A stretch of 64,000 nucleotides of DNA, taken from Acanthosoma haemorrhoidale. Its lineage: Eukaryota > Arthropoda > Insecta > Hemiptera > Acanthosomatidae. The stretch's first letter is position 1. Each line of letters begins with the position of its first letter. The DNA lies in assembly GCA_930367205.1 (NCBI GenBank), contig OV884015.1:77329341-77393340 (forward strand). The letters run 5' to 3'. The position numbers and the translations under genes are program-made. The notes under the pieces were generated by a model that did not search any database, had not been told where the DNA came from, and saw nothing but the letters and a program-made list of their open reading frames with translations. This document shows, in pieces, positions 23,200 through 34,692 of this stretch.

Positions 23200-25050
23200 C
23201 ACTAATCTTTGTTAGTGATACACTCAATAAAGTTTCTTTTTTTTTTAATTGATTCGCTCAACTGGTATCGATATTGGGCCATAACACACAAAGGCAGCTG
23301 TGGGAGTGAGGTCCCGTCCGCCCCAGTAAAGGACCATTTGATTAACCGAATTAAGAGCTAAATAGATAGAGTGATTGGTCTTATATCCCCATTAGAGTAT
23401 ACGGAACAGACAGGCTCCGCTATCATTTAAAAAAGCCATAAATTTTCTCATTGTTTTAATTCGGTCGAGGAATTGGTTACATCTATCTTGTCTTGCTTTC
23501 TAATTTAGACCCCTTATAGACAAACATGATAATTAAATTTGTTCTTGATTACGAAAACCATGATTGTAATAGGTTAATTTGTTGTATTTGTTCTCATTGG
23601 TCCAATTGTATCATCTAGATTCATTACACAATTTATTTCTGTTAACTTTTACTTAAAAATAAAACAAACATTTTGCCCTTTCCATCTGTAACATTTTTTT
23701 AATTTCGTGGACGATGTTGCTTTTTTGCATTTGAATTTTTTTTTTCTACGGTAGATTCTACCACTTCAGCCAATTTTCAGCGAAAAGTCCGATTTACATT
23801 TGCTATTGCTTGCGAAGTACCCCTTTTCCCAGGGCTAGAAATTCACCGAAAACACCTAGACGCATTATTACATCTCTCATTTATTGCCAAGACCACCGGG
23901 CCCCAAAAGGCACAGCATTGCTATAGTGGTATTCCAAATAAAATACTATTAAGTTCAACAGATGGTACTTCAAAAAATCTGTTTTTGAAAAACGCAGATG
24001 CATACCCAACAGGGGATTGAAACCCACCCCCTCTCTAGGTAAAGTAGTATCTATCTGCAAACTCTTTCAAAATGATATGATAAAGGCATTTATTATAATG
24101 GACGGAGAACGAAATATCAGCATATATATATATACATATTTTTTTTTCAAACCAGTTTTCTTTGAGTAGACAAATTAAATGTTAATATTAAGTAGAAAGG
24201 TAATTAATTACATACGTTTTATTGGTTTGAATTTCCCAATACTTGAAATTAGCTTTTTTCATGAATTAGTTATGTTACATGTCCGTGCAGACGTTTATTA
24301 TTCTTCACTGCTCTAAAATATGAATGTCAATATAACTTGTATATGAATTAAAACAGGTTACCATACCGAACCGTTTACTCGTTCCGCATTAAATTAAAAC
24401 GAGCAATAGTGGATCAAGGAAATTAAAAAAAAAAAAAAAATGCGGTATTGCACACTTATCAGACCGTGTTGGTCTTGTGCGTTTTATACACGGATTAGCA
24501 TTGCACTTATGCGATTTCTAGAGCTATTTACGATTCAGTGGCTGCAATCAGTCAGGACTAATTGAGCCTATGCTCTGCATGCTTAAATTATCGTGGGACG
24601 TGTTCGGAAAAGTCAATGTACCGAGGTTGGACTGCTTCAAGGGGGTTAGGCGGCAAGGCAAGCAGCATGTCCTGGCTATTTTTTCTCTCTCTCATTCTCA
24701 GTCATTCTCTATTTGATTTGTAAGTCGGATTATGATCCAGAGTACATTGGCACAGGTTATATGTAAGTCTCTGAAGTCTCTGAGGGCATATTTTTCCCTT
24801 GATGTATGCTAATTTAAACAAAAAATAAAAGGGGCTGAAAGTAACAGAAGACCCTGGAAAACAGGGCAACTTGAAACGAATAAATGACGTAGTGACCTGA
24901 AGATTTACTACCCCCACCCTAACCAATTCCACCAATTAATGTGGGTTTTGCTCTAAATCTTGTTTCTACTTTCGGGGAAATGTTGTTTCATGGCCTTGCT
25001 AATTTTATTTAATAACGCCTTCCCCAATTAGCATCTCATGGATGCATGAA
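23200..25050. other. Gene-free AT-rich stretch
   Basis: No gene or element recognised. A 16-base A run (from 24424) and an (AT)/(T) tract near 24120-24150 are present. The frame 24702-24935 (minus) has no recognisable domain. Confidence 0.4.
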
Positions 25051-25054
25051 TATA

Positions 25055-25920
25055 AAGGGTGTCCCAGAATTAACGCAAGATTTGAATTTGCCGCCATTTG
25101 TGCAGTGAAGCGCTGGCAACCCTAAATAAAACAATTTGACAGCTGACAGTTTAGGGTTAGTAAAAATGGAGTGTTACACGGTAAAACAACGTATCTTTAT
25201 TGTTGAACATTATCTAAAAAATAATGAAAGTTTGGCGGCTGCAGTTCGAAAATTTTATACAAAATATGGTCGGAATAGTGTTTTGACCTCATCAACTGTG
25301 AAGAGATTAATTGAAAAATTTAGGGAGACTGGATCAGTTGGAGACACTAAACACACTTGTCGTCTAAAAACATGCCGTTCAAATGTCAATATTGAACCAG
25401 TGTGTGAGAGTGTTGTTGAAAATCCAGGAACATCAATTTGGCGTCGTAGACAAGAATTGCAAATTTAAAACTCTCTACAGCGTATACTCACTAAAGATCT
25501 GGGTCTCCATGCTTACAAAATTCAGTTAACACAACAATTGAAGGTCTTGTACTCTCTCGTTTCGGTGATCAGAATTGGCCCCCTAGACCGTGTGATTTAA
25601 CACCTTTAGATTTATTTTTACGTGGTTATTTGAAGTCAAAGGTGTATGCCAAAAAGCCCACATTCACCCGTGCATTAAAAGAGGAAATTCAACGCTGCAT
25701 CGACGAAATTCAACCACATTTATGCCAAATGGTCATGGAAAATTTCGACAAAAATGTGCGTATGTGCCAGCAAAGTCGTGGAGGCCATTTGCCCGATGTG
25801 TTATTCCATAAACAACACTATCCTATTTACTTTATAATTCAATAAAAAAATAACAACAAAAATACTAAAACCTGTGTTTTCTATTTAAGTCAAATCTTGC
25901 ATTTATTCTGGGACACCCTT
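25055..25920 (+). mobile_element. Internally deleted mariner-like DNA transposon (DUF4817 type)
   Basis: The element starts AAGGGTGTCCCAGAATTAAC and ends in the inverted counterpart (reading inward from 25920: AAGGGTGTCCCAGAATAAAT), so terminal inverted repeats of about 30 bases are visible, with a TA dinucleotide on each side (25053-25054, 25921-25922), the mariner target duplication. At 866 bases it is shorter than coding relatives (about 1.2-1.3 kb expected). It holds the N-terminal helix-turn-helix part and the C-terminal part of one transposase, with the middle missing around 25546. Confidence 0.9.
25166..25845 (+). pseudogene. Mariner-like transposase pseudogene
   Basis: The N-terminal part starts at ATGGAGTGTTAC (25166) and reads ECYTVKQRIFIVEHYL, NNESLAAAVRKFY and SSTVKRLIEKFRETGS, the DUF4817-type DNA-binding helix-turn-helix of insect transposases. 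An in-frame stop follows LQI at 25466-25468; the same frame then continues with GLHAYKIQLTQQL to about 25545. After the deletion the C-terminal part resumes in another frame with QNWPPRPCDLTPLDLFL, carrying the third catalytic acidic residue block, and ends with NVRMCQQSRGGHLPDVLFHK. The segment with the first two catalytic aspartates is absent, so no active enzyme can be made. Confidence 0.85.
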
Positions 25921-25933
25921 TATTAATTACATC

Positions 25934-26202
25934 CGGCCGAGAGGCCGACTTATTTCAGGCTTGACCTGGCCGACTACAAACCATTGTCTAGGTACCCCTA
26001 GGCTCCACCCTCGGTAGACTCTCACTACCTTCCTGATTCCACCCGCCTCCTTTAGGCATTCCACACCCTATATCCTTCGCATACATCCTTCAAATGGGGG
26101 ACTCCCTTTAGTGAAAGGCACTCGTTAGCCCAAAATAATTTTCCTTTATTTTTCCCACATCCAATTTTTATAAGTTTGAGAGCTAAGGAAAAAAAAAAAA
26201 AA
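25934..26202 (+). mobile_element. LINE-A-like 3' fragment beside the mariner
   Basis: A 5'-truncated insertion with a perfect 12-base duplication ATTAATTACATC (25922-25933 and 26203-26214). The body has CTAGGCTCCACC, TAGACTCTCACTACC, TTCCTTTATTTTTCCCACAT and TTTGAGAGCTAAGG followed by a run of about 15 A, as in the LINE-A 3' end, though it is more divergent than the copies at 18.4 and 57.4 kb. The duplicated target starts one base into the TA flanking the mariner, so this insertion is younger than the mariner. Confidence 0.85.
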
Positions 26203-26565
26203 ATTAATTACATCTGTTCTATTTCGGACTCTATTTAAGGATATCACTACTTGGAAAAGATCATAGGAAATGTAGAGAAGACCCAACCTGCCAAAGGTAT
26301 GATTAGCCTGTATGATGGAGATAGTCAAGGTGTGATTTTCTATTAAGAGCTACCCGATGGAAACGGGAGAGGGTCCGTTTGATGTCTTGACCTGAAGGTT
26401 CAATTTTGAGGACTAAACTATGGTGGAAGTTTTCTTCGGAAAATCCGCTTAGGTTGATGAAAAAGAGTCGTTAGGTTATCATCAAATATAATAATAGAAA
26501 ACATTTGGACCTGTACGAGGTTTGATTAAAAAGTAACGAGAATTTTCGTTTATCTTAAAAAATTT

Positions 26566-26769
26566 TTATTTATTCATCGAAACCAATTTTGTCCCTGTAA
26601 TTCTGCGATCGTCAAGAATCATTTTCATAACTTCTTCGATGTTCTCGTTTATAGAAGTTTTAGGGCCCCCTGCGAGATCATCATTGAAACGTCCATACCA
26701 CTCATAAACTCTTGCTTTACTCATGGTAGATTCACCACCACTGTCAACTTTCCTGCACTTTTTTTTCAT
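26566..26769 (-). pseudogene. Mariner transposase N-terminal fragment
   Basis: The frame encodes SKARVYEWYGRFNDD and then ENIEEVMKMILDDRRITGTK, matching the helix-turn-helix region shared by mariner transposases and SETMAR-type sequences (a VYEWY-RF helix followed by a DRR-I/T helix). It ends shortly after, at the internal deletion next to the 26516 inverted repeat. No catalytic domain remains. Confidence 0.7.
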
Positions 26770-26789
26770 TCACCTTTTTGATCAAACTA

Positions 26790-27285
26790 AAAACTAACTT
26801 ACATACTAATTCTTAACCTATTTTTTTCCCAGCAGTCTGTTGCCATCGAAGCGGGAAGGGTGGTGGGGTCATAGTGTTAAACACTGGGTTTGTGAGGTGA
26901 GACTGCAACGATTCAAAAAACTTGTGTCTCTGGTGGATGAACTCACCCACCGACGGCACACCAAGCAATGGATGCAGTTCAGCGTTCGTTAAGCTCTCGA
27001 GAGAGGTATGTCGGACCACTTTTCGCATGATCCCATTCTGGAAATGTTGGAGACATTTGGCTGTATTGTCAGTCAAGTGGGTAAATAGCGGGGCACCGTA
27101 CAGCAGATCTGGCCGGAGTACACATTTATAGATCATCAGTTTGAGCGACAGCGACAGGTCGGGTGAAGTTAGCAAGTGCGATAGCCGGTAAGACCCGTGT
27201 CGTACTTTTTCTATTTTATTTCTAATAATAGAGAAATGGAGGATGCCTATCCATTTTTATACCCAGATAGTACATTGAGGGTGGA
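26790..27285 (-). mobile_element. LINE-B fragment inside the mariner
   Basis: Minus-strand frame 27175-26813 encodes LSLKLMIYKCVLRPDLLYG, CLQHFQNGIMRKVVRH and SLESLTNAELHPLLGVPSVG, the C-terminal region of LINE-B, and continues into its 3' untranslated GGTTAAGAATTAGTATGTAAG block (also at 46521-46541). It stops there without the poly(A) end and joins mariner sequence at a GATCAAAA block that LINE-B itself also has. Upstream it begins in the middle of the polymerase. The fragment is thus cut at both ends. Confidence 0.8.
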
Positions 27286-27429
27286 AAAAAAAACTTTGAG
27301 GACAGCTGCAAATTTTAACGTATTTCAGAGACGTGTGTACCAACATGATAAAATAAAAAAAATTGCCATAGGAATTATAGTGCCCGCGAAATTATAAATT
27401 TCTCGTTACTTTTTTATCAAACCTCGTTT

Positions 27430-28485
27430 GTATGTCTGCATCAGGTATCACTGTGAGGTGGTATGGTGAGGGGTTTGTCGAATGTTTCAGGTTCCAATTA
27501 TGTTAATCATTTATATGCTCACAGCTAACAATGAACTCACATAGAAGATTGGGCTCATTAAAATATTTTTGAACCTGGAGGGCACAGGTCATTTAAAGAT
27601 TCTACTCGATTTAACTTGGCATTTGAGAAAAAAGGAAACAACTTACCAGGGAAGTCAAGTCATTCCAATCTAATGTTGGCAGATAAAACCAGCGATACAA
27701 TTTTGACAGAATTAGAAGAGTGTATGTCAAAGAACTCTTTTAGATAGGGTACTGTGGTTACCTGGAACCACGTTTACCTTACGTGCCCTGGAACCGGTTA
27801 TTTTTGTATCGAGGCTCGTCGTTTTGAAGCCTTTTGCTCTTTAATGTCAAATTTTATTTCAAATTTGTCCGGGCTGCCAAGGTTTTCAGTCCCCAATGCT
27901 AAAAATATTTGTAAGACTTATTTTATAGATCATTCTATTTCCATGAGCCGACCACCCTCCCGCTGCATTTGTATGTCCAGTCAGTCATTCACAAATATTG
28001 GTATTTTACGTTGGTACGTTGATAAATACTACTTTGCAACCACTATTACCACACCTAAGTCGGTGGTGACTGATTTTTTTTTACCTTGAAACGTGGTACC
28101 TAAATATAAATTATATAAATAAGGAAGATGAAACAAATGATCACCAAATAGTTCATCATTAGAATACACCATATTTATAGTTTTAGACGCTTGAGGCATG
28201 GTCCAAACCTCTCACAATTATGGTTTTACATGAGTAACCAACTGGCAAACATTCTCTGAATGAACCACATACAGTATAATAAATACCAACCAATGTACAC
28301 GCTTGCATATATTTTCTTGATAAATAAACGACTAGGGGTTTATAAACAATAAATAAATCACCCTATCTCAGGGTTATTACTCTAAATCACATGTTTTGCC
28401 TCACACCCTAACTCAAGTCTGTCCTCTGTTGTACTTTCGAATGTTTTGAGGTACCTTTGAACCTCTGTCAATAGAGTATAAGAAG
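27430..28485. other. Gene-free stretch
   Basis: The 111-codon frame at 27754-28089 has cysteines but no domain I can name. No matches to other repeats of the window. Confidence 0.35.
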
Positions 28486-28489
28486 TACT

Positions 28490-28566
28490 TGGGAGGCCTC
28501 TGGGCTGTCTGTAAATATTGTATGAATGAGCGAGTGAATGATGAATTGTAAATATGATATGAGTAT
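28490..28566 (+). mobile_element. Short Jockey-type LINE tail piece
   Basis: GGGAGGCCTCTGGGCTGTCTGTAAATATTG followed by GTGAATGATGAATTGTAAATATG equals 21805-21870 almost base for base. It is cut at both ends and lacks the AATTTTAT ending. Confidence 0.75.
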
Positions 28567-29900
28567 AAGAAAGCTGTCATTTTTATGCAAGGTGGATGAA
28601 GGATCGTTCGTGTAGTTTTCTGATATATATTAAAGTCATGTCCAATTTTAAATGTGCTATATATGTAGGTAGTTACGCTGATATTTACTATATTTATGTT
28701 TATTATCCAATTAGTTATATCCTAACCAAAACACATAGCACATAGTCTTGAATTACAAACAACATTATCGACACAAACAACACTATCGAGATAGGTCGTC
28801 GAAAGAGGATTTATGTCTGTTTAAAAGTAAAGCCACCGATTATGGTGGATCGTAAAATAAAATAAAATAAGGAACGACGGCCTCCCCATACATATAGTAG
28901 TGATATTACAATAGAATGGGAAAATTTATGATTAAAAATATCAACAAATTCTGATGAGGCCATGAAATGTAGAGAACCTACTAAATAAATAATGGTTGGT
29001 TGAAAGTATTATAGCATCATTATATCATATAAATTAAAACAAATATAATAGATAAAACAACAACTACTGGAAACATAAAAAAGGGAACAGGCAGAACCGT
29101 TCGGCTTCGTTTAACACGGAGCCACTGAAATATGTCACAGATGTTTACCTTTTTCCAGCGGCTTCGTCAAGTAGTGTTGCCAACACTGTGATTATTTATA
29201 GCAATTGTACAACCTCCACCGAACTGCTGGAGATAAGTGATAGAGGACCATTCTATTTATGATACGTTAACAAAAGTGTAAGCAGTATCATTATTTTCTG
29301 AACCAGCTAGAAACCAATGAGGACAAGCATCTATTTAAGGCTGAACAGGTTGTTTCCTCACATCATCGTAGTAGCCATACTGGAACTTGTCTATTCCGTG
29401 CGAAATTCCATTGAAAGTTCCTACCCTCCACAAAATAGTTGTATTTATTTAGCACTTTCGACAACTTCTGTAACAATTAAATGGATCTCTAAAAATTTAG
29501 GATTCAAAATCTACTGATCAAGGTAACTTTTGTCCTCGCATGATCTATTCTGTCCTATTCATCTCTGATACCATCCCTGATGGAGCCTAATTATAGATAC
29601 TGCATACTTTGTGGCGATAGCACTGTCAACTATCGAGAAATCAAACAATATATGATAATCAAATATATGTTATACGTTCGATTTATTATGTTACCTGCGA
29701 TTAAATAAGCAAACTGCGTGACAACACAAACTTGACATGGACCCCGTATAAATATCATCAAATAATAAAACAGATTTATCCTAGCAGTATACATTGTAAT
29801 GTATACAGAATATGTACGTAATAATATAATGTAAAATCACTTAGGGGGTTTATAGCCAGAACAGCTAGATCCAGGATTAAGTTGGAAGAAAAAATTATAC
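28567..29900. other. Gene-free AT-rich stretch
   Basis: No gene recognised. A short (AAAAT)-type simple repeat lies at 28854-28870. Confidence 0.4.
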
Positions 29901-29911
29901 CAAATGAAAAA

Positions 29912-30555
29912 TGTAATGCCCCAGTTTTTTCTAGTACCTTAGGGATTTGAAGTCAGAGCCAATTGTAAATAGGAACAAAGCTATAAAGAGGGGGGAAGGA
30001 GGAAATAGTTCGGGAGATACAAAGGTAAAAAAGCAGTTAGTCTTAGGGCAGAGTACGGGTCACAAGAATTTGAGCGACAACAACTAGGGAAGGAAGAAAT
30101 CGGCCTGTAGGAACCACTGCATTACCCTAGGGTTCCAAGCTGGATTTAGTCAGATTGTCTTCAACAAACGAAGAAAGTAGCCACTGCTAGCTGAAGGACT
30201 GAAGGACCAGCCTCTGACGCTCTGTATCTACCTCTCCAACATATATCAGATATTAAGGTTAATATTGATATTTTTTTGCATAGTTATTCTACAACAATGG
30301 TTTTGGAAAAGAAAATTTAAAAATTGGATATTAGATCTAATTTAACAATCATTCTATATTCGATAAAATACACATTGTATCACTTTATTTCGTTTATTGA
30401 TGGAAAATATTATTAAAAATAACTCTTGAATGCTTTGTTGTAAGCTGAGCAAAATAGTTACTCGTACTCGGAGCTACAGAGATAGAATCTGGTGGCTAAA
30501 ATACCTTTAGGTGTCAACTACAACACCCTTGGAGAGGTCAGCTGATGATGTAGGC
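29912..30555 (+). mobile_element. Possible LTR of a different retrotransposon
   Basis: TGTAATGCCCC at 29911 resembles the start of many Gypsy LTRs; a TATA-like CTATAAAGAGGGG lies at 29970-29982. About 585 bases after that, TGTGGCACCGTCCGGGGC (30556-30573) resembles the primer-binding-site-proximal sequence of some LTR retrotransposons. The right boundary is uncertain and no second copy or target duplication was found, so this is a tentative call. Confidence 0.3.
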
Positions 30556-30599
30556 TCCCATATGTGGCACCGTCCGGGGCATGTCACAGAAATAGAAAT

Positions 30600-30880
30600 A
30601 AACAGGACTTAGGTTTTTCACTCCGCCCCTCCCGTAAGATCGGGCCGGGCTTGAGCTCCCGGGTAGCGGCTATCAGATGGCGGGGTCGCAGGGTGAAATT
30701 CCTCAAATCGCTGCTGTAATGAGGGCCTTCTTACCTCCGAGATCCTATCTCGAGGCTACAAATTGTCGGCAGGAGCCGCAGACATTCGGGGCATGTCGTC
30801 CTACAGCAAGATTAGTAGCCCTAGCACCCCCCGGTCTCCTCTCCTACCACCTTTTATTCTACTTCTTATAACGCAAACAT
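30600..30880. other. GC-balanced unassigned segment
   Basis: Follows the possible LTR and is richer in G+C than its surroundings. The 64-codon frame at 30677-30871 could be the start of an internal retroelement reading frame, but no gag motif is visible. Confidence 0.25.
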
Positions 30881-31456
30881 TTCTAGTAATTTGCCATTTA
30901 TTGCCGGGTAAGGAATGATGAAAAGATTGTTGATAATTACCATTAGACACGCTTTGATAAATTTTCTCACACCTTCATATCAAAGAAAAACATGATATTT
31001 CTTTTATCATTTCCAAGCCCCCATAAAATACTCTACTATTGTTGTATGTAACCAAAATGATTCGATTGATCTTTTATTTTTATTCTTATCCTACTAAGTC
31101 AACAGGTTGTGTTGGAACGTTTAAGCAACCTCTTAACAATCAGTCCTCCAGTAAAGTCTAGTTCTTATGGAGCTCTTCACCTTTCTGTTCCTCTGACTCT
31201 TCTGATGTTTTCTGCTCTCCGGTCCCTGTAGTATCTTCCATTCAATTCCACGCAATTCCTCTTTTTTGTCCAACGTGCAGATCAATCGATCTGAAGAAAA
31301 CAACTGTTCTCCACACACTTTGAAATAAACCGATTAGGTTTTGGTTACCTGAAAAATAAACGTGAGAAATTGGAAAGAAATTTTTTTTTTTTTTTATAAG
31401 GATTTATCAAAGGGCAAGAATTGGAGTGGTTTTACTTTGGTTTTCTTGAAAATCCT

Positions 31457-31737
31457 TGGATCGTCACGAGGGGGTGCCTAGTTACCCTATCCCTGGTGAC
31501 AAATTGAGGGTTGTTTGAGTTTATAACCTGGACAATCTTTTCATGATGGCTTTACTATCTGACTCCATTTTTTTATAGGTATGTGCCCCGACAATCTATA
31601 ATTATATATAATTATCTAATGTAAATTAAAAGGGGCTATGAAGGAAAAAAAAAAAAAAAATGTTATTTACATTTGTTTACAATATATATACAATAGAGTA
31701 TAGGGTGATTTATCTTATGTAGTTACCGGTCGCTACA
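31457..31737 (-). mobile_element. Short LTR with LINE-B tail replacing its middle
   Basis: On the minus strand this begins TGTAGCGACCGGTAACTAC, the same start as the LTR at 18846, and ends with a block matching 20755-20900. ATCCT flanks both sides (31452-31456, 31738-31742), a perfect 5-bp target duplication. It is only 281 bases long: about 500 bases of the LTR interior are missing and the gap holds the last 65 bases of a LINE-B 3' end in the opposite orientation (31595-31660). Confidence 0.8.
31595..31660 (+). mobile_element. LINE-B 3' tail inside the LTR
   Basis: CTATAATTAT...TAAATTAAAAGGGGCTATGAAGG followed by 16 A matches the ends at 39860-39920 and 46705-46763. No coding part. Confidence 0.8.
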
Positions 31738-31742
31738 ATCCT

Positions 31743-34690
31743 CAACAACTCAAATTAGATATGAGCTAGTTAATGGAAGAATTTGGGAGTAACAGAGCTC
31801 CTTTATACCAGTAAACTTGGGCCTGTCTAGCTTTTATAAGAAACTCATAGAAGGTTACAGAAAGAGAATAATTATACTCATGGTTGAAAAATTTATCAGA
31901 CATCAAGACCTGGAGAGGCATGACTTTGAATATCACCATGTTTTCTGCAGAATCGTCAACAGATTTAACCAGATTGATGAAATCTTCGGCAATAGCGGGT
32001 CACGTTTATAGATCACAAAGCGCTTTATGCCCTTTATATTGAAGCAATTTGACGGGTATTAGACCTTAGGCTGCTATTAAAAAGCCAGAACTTGCATATT
32101 TGCAAAGGAATCGAAGGAGGATTTGAGCAGCTTAGAAAATTGTTAATTTGATATTGGGGCACGACTAAGAATATATCTTTTGGAGTCGATAGTTGAGAAC
32201 AATCAATTGTTAAGAGTTAAGGCTTTCATCGCGCCATTCGTTTTCAATTTTGTTTTATAATTGTTTTTGCATGATTATGTTTATTTCAATATTTTGTTCT
32301 AAGTCATTCTAGCGGAATGCAACCTGGTTTTAGTGGAGAATTCTAGAACCTAAACAAGTTTTTGGCCACCAATCCAACTTATTTACTTAATAACTACAAT
32401 AGTAAGCAATGCTTTTAAAAATATCCTAAAGAGTAACAATCCAAAAAAAGAGACACTTGTACAATAATATTCATACTGTGTGATAATTAGTTTCTCTTAT
32501 TTTATTTTTTATTATTTGTATTACATCGACAGTCATTGTTTTGACAACAAATTACATATAAAACAGTAAAAATAAAAAATCTTCTATAGAGATCGTGCTA
32601 TTTAAAAGTCGTTTTCCACCCAAAACCGGCTTTGTTTGGTTTACATTTGCTGATTTTGATTGGACTCTGCGGTAGCAGATTAATAAATATAGACACAAAA
32701 AAGAAGAAGGGAGAGTCAGACGGTCCAGCTGCCTGAATAAGACCGGGCCGGCGGAATGATGATACTTTTTGCCGGCAGCGGTAGCCCTTGCAAAATGCTC
32801 AATTCTCAGAAATGCATTAAAGATCATAAAATGCTCATTGGCTTAGGTTTTATTACCAACAGAAGTAATTACTGCGAGGCAGGGAGGCAGAGAGAGAGGT
32901 CGAGGTAGCCCGCAGTTATTAGAGGCAGTTAGTGTCCAGGCTCTCGCCACTGCCGAGCCACTATTCCACCGTGTCATCTCCATTTCTTAATATCTCATCT
33001 GTAATATATACGGCCTACCATCAGCCTCCTCTCTTCACCATTTAATGTCATAATTATTCAGTTTTTTTAAGAGGCTTTTTAAGATTAGCTGTTTTTAATC
33101 AGTAAGCATTAAGCTACTCACTTTATCTTGATACAATTTGAATACGAAGAGGTTTTATGCGATGAGAGAATTTCTAAATAACATGTTGAAATGACAAGGA
33201 TCTATTAATAAGTCTTCAAATCTTTTCATGTTCTTTACCCACTCATCATGTCTTCCATTTTCGCTCTTCAGGCAACCGATTTCTGGTAAATCCCTGACCA
33301 CTTATCTAGGGGACTTATACTAGACCAGCAACTTATATAGTCCCTCACATCACGCCCAAACTATAAGAAACTAACAAACTATTCAAACTACTTCTTCAAT
33401 CATTCTAAAATAACATCAGTGTGCAAGAGACTGATCTCCAAGCTACCTAGTCCTACGGAAAAGAAGTTTGGGGGTCTGCCCAAAACATTTCCAATATTTG
33501 CATCTAGTCCCTGCAATCCAGAATCCTTCACAAGATCGATGATGCTCCCTTCTATATCATCAGCCGTACCCTTAACACTGATCTCAACATCCTCCAAACC
33601 GAAGTAACATTATGTTTACAGCTGCTACATTAAACTGCAGTTCTAGGCACTGCTTAAGTCCAGCTGTATTGATTGATGTAAACTTTTCATTGAAGAAATA
33701 TAAACAAATGGAGAAAAAGTTTGCTAAAAAACAACAAAATCAAATAAAACAAAAAGGAAATGGTCATTACAGTAATGTAAGAAGATAATGATGAAATGTA
33801 ATAATTACTCTTATAGTAAAACATCATCAATCAGAAGGAAGTGTTGAAGAGATTATTAAACAATTATTATCAATACCGTCTTGTAAAAATATCATAAAAA
33901 ACACACCACTCTGGGAAATGGAAGTGACAAAAAATTGTTGAAAGCGTTCAAAGCAATATATCAACAATTTGTCTACCTGATATTTGTAAATATTTTATTA
34001 AAACACTTGCCAGGACATTTTAATTCATGTTTTTTAATAATATATTTATTTTTAATTCCCAATTTTCTTTGTTTCAGTCTTTGATAATGACAATTAATTG
34101 ATGAAAGTACTACAAAGTACAATTTGTGGACGTGCAAATTATTTCGATCGTTCATAAAATCAAAATAAATTGTATCAATACTGCCGAAAAGAGTTCTTAT
34201 GGATGTGGAACCGTAAACTAAATATTGGTTTTTATATATACATAAACTGCTCAAAAATTAATATGAATTCGGAAAATGGGTAGTTTTGCTGAGATTCTAC
34301 TCAAAAGAGTAAATCATAATCAAAAAGACTTAGATCATGAGAAAATATATCAAGTGTCGATTTGTTAAATAAGAGAAATATCAAAAAATGATTTTAGGCT
34401 GAAAATCATTGTCATGTGAATGCAAATAACAGGTATTTTTCCGTGATATACCTTTTTTTTGGATATGTTGTTTTTTTCAATACCTGTCCTTCTTCCATAC
34501 CCTAGTTCCATATTCATTGTTTTTTTCAGTTTTTATACCAAGACACCATTGCATATTCGGATAAGAAGCAGTTCATAAATAAACATTTGTATTCATCATT
34601 TATTCTTCAGCTGACAGTATCTGCAATCGTAATTCACAGGTTGATTCTAAACATGAATGACATTTATGTTGTGGTTATAAATTATTTTTC
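31743..34690. other. Gene-free stretch with one balanced-composition island
   Basis: No gene recognised. From about 32620 to 33010 the sequence is richer in G+C and unique within the window. At 33400-33607 both strands are open (65 codons minus, 62 plus); the minus frame reads EDVEISVKGTADDIEGSI and looks more protein-like, but has no family I can name and no flanking exon evidence. Confidence 0.35.
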
Positions 34691-34692
34691 CT

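Larger units (their letters stand above)
26516..27426 (-). mobile_element. Second mariner-like element carrying a LINE-B fragment
   Basis: CGAGGTTTGATTAAAAAGTA at 26516 and its inverted counterpart ending at 27426 (inward: CGAGGTTTGATAAAAAAGTA) form terminal inverted repeats of about 28 bases including AACGAGAA. On the minus strand the order is: left end with a 5' untranslated stretch (27426-27286), a LINE-B fragment (27285-26790), the first about 65 codons of the transposase (26769-26566), then the right end. Most of the transposase is missing. A TA is present at the left plus-strand end (26514-26515) but not clearly at the other. Confidence 0.75.

Noticed and set aside
27754..28089. 111-codon frame
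   Set aside because: Low-information sequence without a recognisable domain or supporting context.
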